60,000 nucleotides of DNA, taken from positions 240,894 through 300,893 of the forward strand of contig NW_023365732.1 in assembly GCF_000003815.2 (NCBI RefSeq), given 5' to 3'. This document shows positions 42,822 through 53,753 of the stretch, piece after piece. Position 1 is the first letter of the stretch, and every line of letters begins with the position of its first letter. A program made the position numbers and the translations under genes. Under the pieces are notes generated by a model. That model did no database searches. It was not told where the DNA came from and was given only the letters and a program-made list of their open reading frames with translations. Source of the stretch: Branchiostoma floridae. Its lineage: Eukaryota; Chordata; Leptocardii; Amphioxiformes; Branchiostomatidae.

Positions 42822-45800
42822 GTAGGTTTCGTTTACGTTATAAATAATTATCAATAGTTCGTGCATTGTCCGTTTTAAATTTGCGCTACAACAACAACCT
42901 TATGCTCACGTATACTAGGAGGAATAACTAAACATTTCAGTTTTGGTCAACCAAAAATGGAGGTTCATGAACGCAGCAGAATAGAGCATTAACTTTGACT
43001 TTGGCTTTGACTTTGACATCAGCCAAAGTTAATATTTGTTTTCGTTTCCAAACTTCACGTACAAGTTTGAAATGCTTGCGTGCTTGGCTGTGGCTTCGCT
43101 TCAGCCTCTTGTTTTAGTACGTCCGATAGACAACATCTATTGTGATGAAAGATGAATGGATGCAAACTAGCTTTGTTTAACAATGATAAATCATATTCCC
43201 ATGAGCGACAATACTAAATTTAAAGATTACTGTGGAATGTAAAATGTAACGGTCATGTCAAAGAAGGATATATATAAGGTAAGGGACTTTTAGATGTAGC
43301 TTTACACACAGTAAATATCGCAAGTTTGTCAAAACAAAGTTGTCTTTTGCAGCCAGTTTTAAGACGTTTTTAACGGTAATTCTTCTGTTTAATAATAAGA
43401 AACTGTAACGATACATTATCTGCCAATTTTCATATTGCGCCCCTAACTTAAGAGCACCCGTAAAACATGAAAGAGTTATCAAAGAAGTAGTTATTATAAA
43501 CGTAGGTTGCATATGAAATAGGTAAATAAAGTGGACTTGTGTTCAAATCCCTACCAGTCCCGTTGTTAATATCATGCCATTGAAAAGGAAATTTACACCC
43601 ACTTCCTCAGTCGACTAAGGTGTCGACAACATGTCCTCTCGGATTGGACATTTTTAAGGAAAGACACCCTGAGCACGTTAGAAATCCAGCCATGCTGTGA
43701 GTGGATCAAACCTTACCGTCCGGTCTTGTAGTTACAGATTGTATATATACAGTAAAGGTGTAACAAATTAAACCAGTAATTTGTTCAGATATACTAGTAT
43801 GTCCAAGTCTTTTAGAACTAAAACTCCCTACCCCTAGTCACACTTCCAAACAAACAAAACATTGAGAATTTCCCTTATTGATAATTTCTCTTGCAGACGA
43901 ATGCGGTACTACAGGGAGATCTACCCATTCCGCACCACCTTTCGTTACAATGACGTCATGTACACGCTGGCCGCTCACGTCGCCGAAAAGCTCGCCGGAA
44001 AACCCTTTGAGACCCTCCTGCGAGAACGAATCCTACAGCCACTGGGGATGAATGACACAGTGTACTTAGCCGAGGCATTAGAAGCTGGAGACTTCACCAA
44101 CTTTGCCCAAACGTACCTGTCCTACAACAGAAGCGGCGAGTCGGAGATGCGCAGTCGCGAGGAATACCGGTATGTGTGTGTTGCAGGTGTCAAGCCAAAT
44201 GTTTGCCCCTGCCAAATATTTGCTCCGACACTTAATGGGGTGTATGTAAACACTTAATCGGCTTCGTTACAGACCTCCTGAAAAAGTGACTTTAGATCCT
44301 CACGGCGGTCGGTTGCTAGGGTATTCTTTCCCGTTGCTATGCGAGTTCGACAGAGTATCGGGTTACAAGAGGCCTACTATTTGCTAATCGTAAAATATTT
44401 CAAAATAAACAAGATGTTATGACAAGGAAAATGTATTCAAAATAAGATTAAATTCGCAATTTTAGATAGTTTGAATCTTCCCGTTTGAATTGAGATAGTT
44501 GTTTTGTTTCGATTTTGCTTGCAAAGACGATTATTTTCTGTTTCAAGGAAGGCCTTCAATTTGACCATACTCTTGATAAGATGGGCCGCAAGTGCCATGG
44601 CAAATTCTCGATTTTTATATTTTTCGTCATCTCAGAGGCAAATAAAACTTTCTGTTTTTGGGATTTTTTAATTTTTAATTTTAAGCAAAGTTACAGTCTA
44701 AAATATGTGTAAAAATGGCATTTTTCGCACTTAATTACCAATAATTCAAAAGCTAAGGCATTTTTTAAAAATCCCAAAAACAGAAATCTCGGGAAAACCG
44801 TTGCGGTCATTTTGAGCCGTCAATGAGTTATGTTGGACTCATCTTGGTGGAGATCTTAAACAATGTTTACACGCATGTCATGCCACACGGAGAGCGGGAG
44901 GGTGTAATTGATACCGGTGTAAACAACACTTATGATATTCAAGGTCACCAACTAAAACGCCAGTAGCTTCGTTACATATTACAGGTCCCAAACAAAGTTA
45001 AAGCATAGATGTACTGTCCAGAAAATTGTTTATATTGGTTAAAAACTATATTTTTCGCCTGATTCAAGTTAGTTGGGGGGGAAATGCCAGAAAGCACGGT
45101 TTTACCTGCAATGACCGCAGATGACCTAAATAGAACACGGGTTCGGTTCGAATTACGTCAGATGGAACATCATGGAAGAAGGTTCGAATTCGACTAGACA
45201 TGGGAGATTTTGAGCCCGTATTTGACCACCGTGCCTAGTGACCAATTGATATGCCAAATCTAACTTTTCTTTGCAACTGTTTGTTTGTTTGAGCCTTTCT
45301 TTATTCATAAAAGCTCGAATCGGCCAATCAACTACTAAGTATTTGCTCTGACACATAATGGGGTTTACAGGAACACTTCACATGTACTTAATTAGGTATA
45401 AGCATCCCAAAAAAGTGACTGAATGTCCATCTGACCCATTTACATGGCTAAACCTACTTCCCACCCCACACACGCGTACGTACACTACCAAAGGGAACGA
45501 AAATTTGTCGCATCAGAGATTTGGCGCGACACCGAGCTATTACGATTTCAACAAGTCAACGTCCGAATGAACTTAACTGATAGCGTAGTTATCTGAAATA
45601 TTTGCCATTATACGGCATTATACATTGGTAGGTAAGCAATTCGATTCGACATATTAAGATTGGAATTTTTTTGGTACATCTCTTTCCTTAAGGTCTGTCA
45701 AGTTGCATCTTCCAGCAGCGGGCGTGGTGTCCAACGCCTTGGACATGGCCCGGTACATGAAGTTCCACCTCAGCGGGGGGAGGGACACGGCCGGCCGCCT

Positions 45801-48489
45801 GGTGGTCCCGGAGGACACCTTACGACAGACCCAAACCGCGAGCGCCGTCATGTCCTCGTACTGGGACAAAGTCGAACCGTACTGGCCGGTAGAAGCGTGG
45901 CTGACGCAGGGATATGGAATGGGTCTGTCGACCGGTTCCTATAGAGGTACTTGTTGTTGCCTTCCTTGCCCGTAGCCAGGGGCGGTTCGGGGGGTTCAGA
46001 AGAACCCCCCCCCCCCCACACACACACACACACATGCCGGAAGGTCCCCTTTTTCACGCTTAAAGGGCCGCTTTTTACAGCCCAATATTGCAATTTTTTT
46101 CAAAGGCGGCTGACTGGCATTTTTTCACTGATAAAAATTTCCTTCAATCTAAGCGAGTCTATCAGCAAAATTTGTCCCAGAAATTGCAGGAAATAACGTT
46201 TCAGAGGGTCCAGGTTTCAAAATTTCCTTCATTGCGAGGCCTCGCATCTTCGCTGTCAGACATGGTGAAAATAAGTTGGGGGGAGTCGCCCTTAAAGACT
46301 TACGCCGAAAGCCTTGTGTATCTTAAATAGAAATTCTATTAAACTTGGCTTAATCTTCCAGCAAATTTTGCCAGTCATAATGCAGGAAATAGCATCATTT
46401 TTTTGTAAGTTTGAGTGTGACCCCTACGTGGCCCGGTAGGACACCTTGAGGCTACTGGGCTATATTGGGGCACGGTTGGGCCCTGGGCTATATTGGGGCA
46501 TGGTCGGGCCCTGAATCTTTATAACTTGGTGTTGATATCAAACCGGAACCCAGTGACAAATAGACAAAACACGTCGAAAAACAGACGGAACATAACCTTT
46601 TCTTGGATAGTACAAGGAGGCTGTCTGTAACTTAAACTGGAGGGGTTTGCCGCGGTTTCCAAAGAAATGTTGAATAGAATGCAGTGAATATGTTCTCGCA
46701 ATTAAAAACGCGAATCTTTCGTCAGCTTCACTGAAATGTCTGGCCGTTTTCAGAATCATATCCAGTTGTTTGAGTAACTGCTTTTTGGCATACCGTATGT
46801 TGAGTAACATATATAAAAAGCAAGATGTTTGAACTTATACCTGTGGTATGGTTGAAATATTATAACAAAAACTAGAAGTATTTAACGCAGGTGTGTCATC
46901 TTCGAACTCTTGTTTGTATGTTCTATGCAGGCTACAGACGAGTTTATCACCGTGGGTCTATGGTGGGATTCACATCTCTGCTGTCCCTGTATCCCTCCGC
47001 GTCAGGAGGCGTGTTCACCTCCATGAACGGTCCAACCACAACGGCCGATGATATCCATGACGTCATCCACTACCAGGTCGCAGATATTCTCACAGGTATT
47101 TTTTTTTCTTTTGTCGGATAGGACGTTAAATGGAGGTCCTGTGATTGGGGAGAGCCATACCTTAGCCACCTTAAAGAACCCACCACGCGTGCGATGGTGC
47201 GGTGTGCGATGGAGATAATCATTTGTTTGTCATTGGTATTCACTACAAATAACCCGGATGGAGGCCTGCCGAACCTCCTCCTAGTATTCAGCCATACGGT
47301 GATTAAAAATCATTCACCCGGACGGGAGACCTGGCGCATCCCCGTCTTGTAATTAGCCAACAAAAGGGTATGTCACCCCGAAAGAGGCGGTATAACCCCG
47401 TCGTGTGTAAACACGTCGACCTATGATGATGAAGATGATGTTGGTAAAAAAAAAGAATCCGTCCTATACGGCTATAGCTGGCAAAGAGATAGTTAGTTAA
47501 AGTCCTTCCTATACCAGACAATGCATAGGGCGGCGCCCACTCTCAGTTTCAGTCCCCCAGGGGCCACACAACTTTGTGCAATCACTACAGCAGGGAGCTA
47601 GTCCACTGGTAGTGGTGTGTTCAACTTCCATACTCTTTCTCAAACGCTGAGTGCTAAGCAGGGAAATCAGCATGTACCATTTTTAAAGGCTTTCGTATGA
47701 GTGGACTGGGGATCAAACTCACGACCTACCGAATGGAAGGCTAACACCCCCGTAGCAAAACCTGCCACATGCTATCAATGTCAATCATTTAAAAAAATCA
47801 TTCCAATAAATCTCAATACTAGGCAATTAAACAGGTTTGTGAAAATTAGACAGAAATTAGATCTGCCGAGACAAGGCAAGAAAATAAATACAGTTTTCAT
47901 GACCGAGACAAGGCAAGAGAATATACAGTTTTCATGGCAATGTTCTCTCTGCTCATTGTTAGGAAAGGACCACTGGCTGAATTCTACCACAGCCTGCACG
48001 TATCCTGCACCCTGGTGGGCGACACGACAGACCAGGAGTACAGCCGTCCCTAAAATCTCGTCCAACTTCCCGCGAGACAAACGTGACTACGAGGGTGTCT
48101 ACGGCAACCACGCGACAGGCAACATGACGATAACCCTGAACACGACCGACAACAAGTTATACTTCAGACTTGGTCTGATCGGACGTGGTCTAATTCTCCC
48201 TACCGAGTCTGCTAACCAAATTCTCTTTCGGGCTGAAGAACCTTTAGAGTATATCCCCAATATTGTTGCCGACGTAGAAGTCAAGAATGGCGAGATATTC
48301 TCTTTATCACTAGAGAGCTATCCTCCCGAACCGTCTGTTGTGTTCGAGCGAGGTCTGAAGCTGACAGACCCGGACCCTACAGAGCCGGAGTGGGACGACT
48401 GTACAGGTGTCTCAGGCTCTCCGGACCGCACAGCTTCGAGTAACACATTTGCCTTCTTGCTCTTTTTGGCATATATGTTTACTGTGTAA
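42322..48489 (+). CDS. Beta-lactamase-like hydrolase gene B (five exons, 572 aa, probable GPI anchor)
   Basis: Exons 42322-42821, 43897-44169, 45693-45946, 46931-47095 and 47963-48489 join in phase (2, 2, 1, 1) without a stop. A signal peptide (about residues 1-21) leads to a class C beta-lactamase/penicillin-binding fold. FGVGCISKSFTSA (84-96) aligns with the SxxK motif, but the nucleophile position 89 is Cys (TGC 42586-42588). The Tyr motif reads FRYND (182-186), and the KTG-equivalent box is HRGSMVGF (349-356). The C-terminal part (DYEGVYGNH, then LNTTDNKLYF) resembles DUF3471, common after this fold. The protein ends with a spacer (CTGVSGSPDRTASS) and 15 hydrophobic residues, a GPI-attachment pattern. 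Animal members (LACTB-like, gigasin-6-like) have mostly unknown substrates. AATAAA is at 48607-48612. Confidence 0.82.
43897..44169 (+). CDS. Hydrolase B exon 2: Tyr motif
   Basis: Acceptor ttgcag, donor taccg|gtatgt. It encodes RYNDVMYTLAAHVAEKLAGK and ILQPLGMNDT, typical of the family. The frame stays open briefly into the intron, which is not coding. Confidence 0.8.
44301..45233. mobile_element. CACTA-like element in hydrolase B intron 2 (933 bp)
   Basis: The ends are CACGGCGGTC and, reversed, CACGGTGGTC; a CCT target duplication flanks it (44298-44300, 45234-45236). Unit 1 has the empty site ggtcctagtgacc with a single CCT at 19464-19466. The interior matches, inverted, 16870-17400 plus 18740-18885 of unit 1. 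No transposase is visible. Confidence 0.65.
45693..45946 (+). CDS. Hydrolase B exon 3
   Basis: Acceptor ccttaag, donor tagag|gtactt. It encodes LPAAGVVSNALDMARYMKFH and the region through YGMGLSTGSY. The AAGVVS.A.DMA.(Y/W)M pattern is a family hallmark. The six-G run that is intact here is five G in the broken copy. Confidence 0.8.
46931..47095 (+). CDS. Hydrolase B exon 4: KTG-equivalent box
   Basis: Acceptor ctatgcag, donor cacag|gtattt, 165 bases. It contains YHRGSMVGFTS, matching the H-x-G box that replaces KTG in many of these enzymes, then SGGVFTSMNG. Confidence 0.8.
47963..48489 (+). CDS. Hydrolase B exon 5: C-terminal domain and GPI signal
   Basis: Acceptor attgttag. It encodes the DUF3471-like segment and the hydrophobic C-terminus. 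The open frame starting at 47701 is longer because it reads through intron sequence. Confidence 0.8.
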
Positions 48490-48654
48490 TCTTATACCAT
48501 GTATGAGAGAAAACCCGAAGGTCAGGGAATGTAAAAGAAAGAGCGACACAATGATGTATGCTATGAATGTCAAGGTATCCCTTCCACATGAAAAATGTCT
48601 TCACGCAATAAAGTTTGTATCAGATGTCATAGCAATGCTGTCATTCCATTTATC

Positions 48655-48719
48655 ACATACACACACACACGCACGTACACACGCTCTCTCTCACACACAC
48701 ACACGTACACACACACACA

Positions 48720-48760
<41 letters not shown>

Positions 48761-48810
48761 TCTCTCTCTCTCTCTCACGCACACACACACACACACAAAC
48801 ACAAAATAAA
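48655..48810. repeat. (CA)n(TC)n microsatellite
   Basis: It lies just after the hydrolase B poly(A) signal, as the CA tract does in unit 1. Confidence 0.9.
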
Positions 48811-49970
48811 ACTTTATCTTGCAACTTTATTACATGGGAAAACAAAACCGTAAGATACTTTTTACGTGTACGTACTGTTGCATTAACATCCTTTTATCAC
48901 TGAAAAGCTACTTGAATGCATGTTTTATCAGTTTACAACGGTTTTGATTCGGTTACAACACTGCGATTTCCGCAAAACTTAACTTCTATCTGTAATTAAA
49001 CTTCAGTATTTCATACTTGAAAACACCAAATAAGTAACTGATGTATCTATTCATAAACCTACAGATGTGGAGAAACGGATTATTGTACAACGTTGAAAGG
49101 GAAATCATATATTTTGTCATTGGATGATAACGTTTGCTTTTGAGTTTGCGTTCCAAGCAATATATTCATCTCAGATAGCCTGTCGCCGATAGAACAGTTT
49201 TTTCTCACTTTTTACATATATGAAAGACTTAGAAATCAATAAGCTGGCAAGCCATCCGCCGACAGTGAAAATACTCCACGTCACACAAAGAACTCGTGAA
49301 TATCAAATATTTTCATTTGAGAAATTGACGAACAAACCAATAAACATGCACCGTTACACATACATGGTGCAAAACACATAATCGATCGAGTCAAATCTGG
49401 TATATGGTTCGTGTCCGTTTATCATGGGTCCTTTCTTTACTGTAAAAGTCTTTCAAGGTTATTTAAAGCATATGTAACATATAAAACATTATAGGTTAAT
49501 TATGTTGCGCCGAGTATCATACGAAAATAACATTTCATTGCAAATCTCTTTTTGGTGCATTTTTCTCATTCTACATTGATTTTCATAAATTGACAACGCT
49601 GCGATTTCCAGTAACAGGTTCATTTAGTCTAGAAACACAGCAGTGCCGCACTTCAGTAAGGGAAAGTTGGCCGCAGCGCCGCAGTGAATTGAAGTGCCAC
49701 ACCAGTACCCCAAGTCCAGTGAGATAACACCTTTATAAGCACGTTGAATTGTCTGTTTGTAGGCACGCCCATGTTAGATGTGGCACTTTGACATTACAAC
49801 TATGTAATAATTGCGCTAACTGGGTGCGCAGTGAGTAAACAGACGGGTCTTGTTCATTCAGACAGAAGGGAATCAGATCTAAGATTTGCTCTCCGTTTTT
49901 CTACACAAATGGGAACATACTTGTCTAGTATTTCCTTTGTAACACCAGGCGCTTTCCACACCACCTGACC
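48811..49970. other. Intergenic stretch and PGRP-C 5' flank
   Basis: No gene is seen in 48811-49600. From about 49640 the sequence matches 24200-24360 and 1-186, the PGRP upstream block, which should hold the PGRP promoter; no clear TATA box is seen. Confidence 0.4.
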
Positions 49971-51350
49971 ATGCAGCTCTTGTCCCTGATTCTCTATTGT
50001 TTTGTTCCGACTTGTGTCCTGGGTCAGTCCGTCTGTGACCAACTGGCTATGGTCAGCAGGGCGGGCTGGGGCGCAGTCGCGGCAAAGGCCAGCGCCGACA
50101 CCCCGCCCAGCCATCTGACACCAAAGGTTGTGATTCACCACAGTGACAGCTACTGGACACACCTGAAGAGTACATGGACAGGGTGAAGGAAATCCAACAG
50201 GACCAGATGGACTACGGCTGGGACGACATTGGTTACAACTTTCTTATCGATGGGTACGGTAACGTGTACGTGGGGCGAGGATGGGACAATAAGTGAGTTT
50301 CATTTCCCTCATACATATACGTTATCTCTATTTTCTAGAAAACAACTCACATGAGAGTTAAACAGCTGTACGAATCATGTACGGATATAATTCATCGTTA
50401 ATCGAACATTGGGCGTTTAACCACTTTCATTATCAATGGCAAAGTATCGAATGGACACACCAGCATTCCGCTCATTATAGCCCACTGAAGAATAGCCATG
50501 AGTGTTGATTTATCAAATTGTACTTTGCAATCGGATTTTAAACTATGGTATACATACACCGATAGAGCTATACACCGAGTGTGGAAGACTAGTGAGCTAG
50601 TAGCTACTGTATTTGTAGAATGCTCTTTTGGATATTTGTGTTTCACCCATACCTGTGGTATGGGTTGAATTATCTTGCTTTTCCTGATGTTTCTCCTTTT
50701 TTTTTCTTCCATTGTCAAGTCTTCAAATCGATTCATCTCTGTTATTTCTGGGCAAATGACCTAACATTCGGTACAATGGGGACCAGAAAAGTTTGTCTTT
50801 TTCGCTTGGGGTGGGAGTACGAGATGTGAGAAGTATGCTATGTTCGTTCGCAAATGTTGCCTGTCTAGGTTCACTTAATATCTACACTTAACAGTTCTAT
50901 CATATCAACATCGAACAGATGGTACTTGATGTATGTTATTCTCTAGGGGCGCGCACACGCCCTGTTGTAACTCCATCGCCATCGTCATCAACTTCCTCGG
51001 GTACTTCGAAGACGACCTCCCGACTAGTGCAGCTCTGGAGACCGGGAAAAACCTGATAACCTGCAGGGTGGCGATGGGGAAGATCAGGAGCGGGTACGAC
51101 ATGAACTGTCACTCCGATCTCGGGGCCAGCAGTGGAGGTACGTACTGTCCCGGGGCAGCTCTGTGCCGCTACGCTAAGGGGCACTTCACTGGTATGTAGA
51201 GTTAATGCAACAGTTTGTGACGACATGTGCACCTACTATATAACATATCTCGGTTTTGTCTTACCATGTAGTAAAGTTGCAAGATAAAGTTGTTGTTTTT
51301 TGGTCAGCATAGCAGCTCTGTGCCTTTACGCTAAGGGACACTTGGCGAAG
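49971..51350 (+). pseudogene. PGRP-C, peptidoglycan recognition amidase, frameshifted
   Basis: Exon 1 is 49971-50292, exon 2 is 50947-51191, and the mini-exon is 51313-51350. The protein is nearly identical to copy A, with signal peptide, VSRAGWGA, VIHH, then the same one-base frame break after SDSY (about 50155). Unlike copy A, the exon 2 acceptor is intact (ctctag). Zinc/catalytic residues His (IHH), Tyr (GYN), His (CHSD) and Cys (YCPG) are all encoded across the two frames. Because the identical lesion occurs in both units, it either predates the duplication or marks an unrecognised splicing or sequence issue. Confidence 0.78.
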
Positions 51351-53753
51351 GTAATGATGTTGACTCTGTTCACTTCGTCTCAATTGAAGTTCTCCCAGCT
51401 TTTGCCCACCAGACAGACAGCTGGAAAATGGTCTATTGGATTCGCTAGTAATCACTAGCTAGGTGTGTTAGCTTGTCTGAAATGTGTTGTGTTTACCGGT
51501 AAGGACGGGTACATGTGTGCGTTTGTGTCTTCGTGTGGGAGTGTTTGTGTATGTGTGAATAAAAAGTGTTAATAACTATGAACAGCTCACCTGCTTTTGT
51601 TTGAATAACTGGGCTGATGAAAGTAAGAAACACATAAACTAAAAGAAACCTTTGGTCATATAAGGGAAATATTCCCCAATAGCATCTCAGTGTTGTTAGA
51701 ACAAAGGCGTCGCCTGGCAATGCTCACTAGAACGACAACAGTTCTGCGGAAGACCAATCACTTTGTAAGCGCTCAGTGATTTAGTAGCACATCTTGTGCG
51801 CGCTCAGTGATTTAGTGACACACCTATACTTAACCGAACACAGATGGACTCCCATTGTCTGACCACAGGACTCTTTGCACCAAACCGACGCCTGCAGTTG
51901 ACCTCGAACTGTTGCAGTTGTAATAAACATTGCTAGGAGACGCTTTTGAGCCATGACTTGAAGAACGGAATGAGGCTTCTTTGACAGCGGATGATTCCAA
52001 CTTTAGAATGAATTTCTTGGTGAATATATGCATAAACGTGCATATACTGCTTGAGGGATTCTTACGTTCAAATGGAGGCTTAATCGCTCAAAATGTGACC
52101 TGTCCTTGGTACTGAAAAGTATTTATATTCACACACAATATCAGACACAAATACACACTACTGCTACAGAAGTTGAGCAAAATCCAAATTTGGGCATGTA
52201 AGAATAATTGAAGAGACAAAACATACTATCACATCCAATAAGTCTTTTATTCCTGTATTCAATATAACAGTGAGTAATGATTATGGACAAAATAAGTATT
52301 CTAGATATGCAGATGTAAAATAAATCAAATACAGACACTTGTACAGTTAATTGTATCAAAATTTAAACTGGATTCTGTGAACTGAAGTTACTACCGAAAT
52401 ATCGAAATTCGATTGTCTTGGATGGGACTTGTAATCTATGGGGAAGGGGGGGGGGGGGGCAGAATAGGTATGTTCCCGCGCTACTATCTCAGTCAAAGAA
52501 TATTTTTTCACGAAATAAGACTGACATGGGTAAGGCACAGCTGCTGCGAAATGCAGTAATTGGTCAAACAAATGCATGTAATACTACATGTAGTATCAGT
52601 GTATATCTGACTTCATTCTGAAACTTTCACGTCATTTTCTGTATTTTCACAACAGGGGAATCCCATGGCAGGTTTGTAACTTCACTCACAAAACCCCCAC
52701 CCTCGACCTATATAACTACTTTAGTAATACCTCTCGCTTTACTGTATGTAAATGACAGAAACTGAAGACGTCAGAATACCAGACCTTAGGCCACAGCAAG
52801 TAAATTTTATGGATGACATCCTCTGCAGATTGCAAAAATAGTGCGATAGGGCGAAAAAACAAGATGGGTGAAAAAAACAAGATGGCTACATTTTCAAAAG
52901 TAGGCACCATAAAGTTGTGATAAATGTTGTAACAAGAATCAAAGGGACAAAACATGGTATCAGAGCCAAAAAGACATTTATTCCTGTATTCAAGACATAT
53001 ACTGGTGTGGTAAAAGTGACAGTAGTGTGGTAGACTGGCATCACCAACAAAGTTGGTAACCACACTCATGACTTCCATATTGGTGTCACTAACTATCCAA
53101 TAAGTTTCATTTCTACAACTACAGTCCTGGGTACCTCGCAAGTGTCACTTCTACAATTACAATTATTAGGCTACAACACAATATATTTGCTCATTTTGGT
53201 ACTTTATTGTCATGTTGACCATCCGTGCAGAAAAAAATTCTTGTTTTTTTTCTGAAATCAGGCGAAAATTAATGCGCGCGCTGATGTCATCCATAGAATT
53301 TACTTGCTTCGGCCTTACTTAAACAAACAGGTTAGCGTGACTACATCACTGCCTTGGAATGATAAACTCGTTGTGGCGTGAACAGGAAGTAAATAGTTAT
53401 TTTGAGCTCAGACATTGCTGGACAAAGCAAGGAGATGTCCATGACGGTGATCTATTGTCAGGGTAGGCGAAAACTCTGTTTCTTTTGGCGGAGCAAATAA
53501 GATACTTTGAGGACTAGACTTGCAACAACAGGGGATTTTTTGGCCTGGCATAAGCACTAAGTACATTTATGCAGGAAGACACGATACCTGATATGGTTTA
53601 GCTTTCTTTTAGTGCATTTCACCTTTAACCTTTGAACTGACAATGACGTAATGTTGACACGAGCAATGTGTTTGTATTCAAGTCAGGCATATAGAGCTAA
53701 CAAGGACATCGGTACCTGTGGATATAAGTAGAACTTCCTTTACGAATTCCGAC
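51351..53753. other. Unit 3 PGRP 3' flank to NTase-TPR C promoter
   Basis: AATAAA is at 51558-51563. An insert of about 250 bp (about 51815-52070) is absent from unit 1. A G-run lies near 52446-52460 and a Harbinger-like MITE at 52789-53314. The conserved TGACGTAA of the NTase-TPR 5' flank is at 53644-53651. No other gene is supported. Confidence 0.45.
52789..53314. mobile_element. PIF/Harbinger-like MITE, unit 3
   Basis: Same ends and TTA flanks (52786-52788, 53315-53317) as at 2897-3426. Confidence 0.6.

Larger units (their letters stand above)
24336..49778 (+). repeat. Segmental duplication unit 2 (PGRP lost, NTase-TPR B, beta-lactamase-like B)
   Basis: This is the second copy of the three-gene unit. 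It keeps both large genes in open form but lacks PGRP exons 1-2. Unit-specific content: a Helitron-like insertion at 26543-28899, a CACTA-like element at 44301-45233, and about 4 kb of extra sequence at 38.3-42.3 kb upstream of the hydrolase gene. Confidence 0.85.

Noticed and set aside
47701-47962. N-terminal extension of hydrolase exon 5
   Set aside because: It lies upstream of the attgttag acceptor, is not conserved with unit 1 as protein and has no family similarity.
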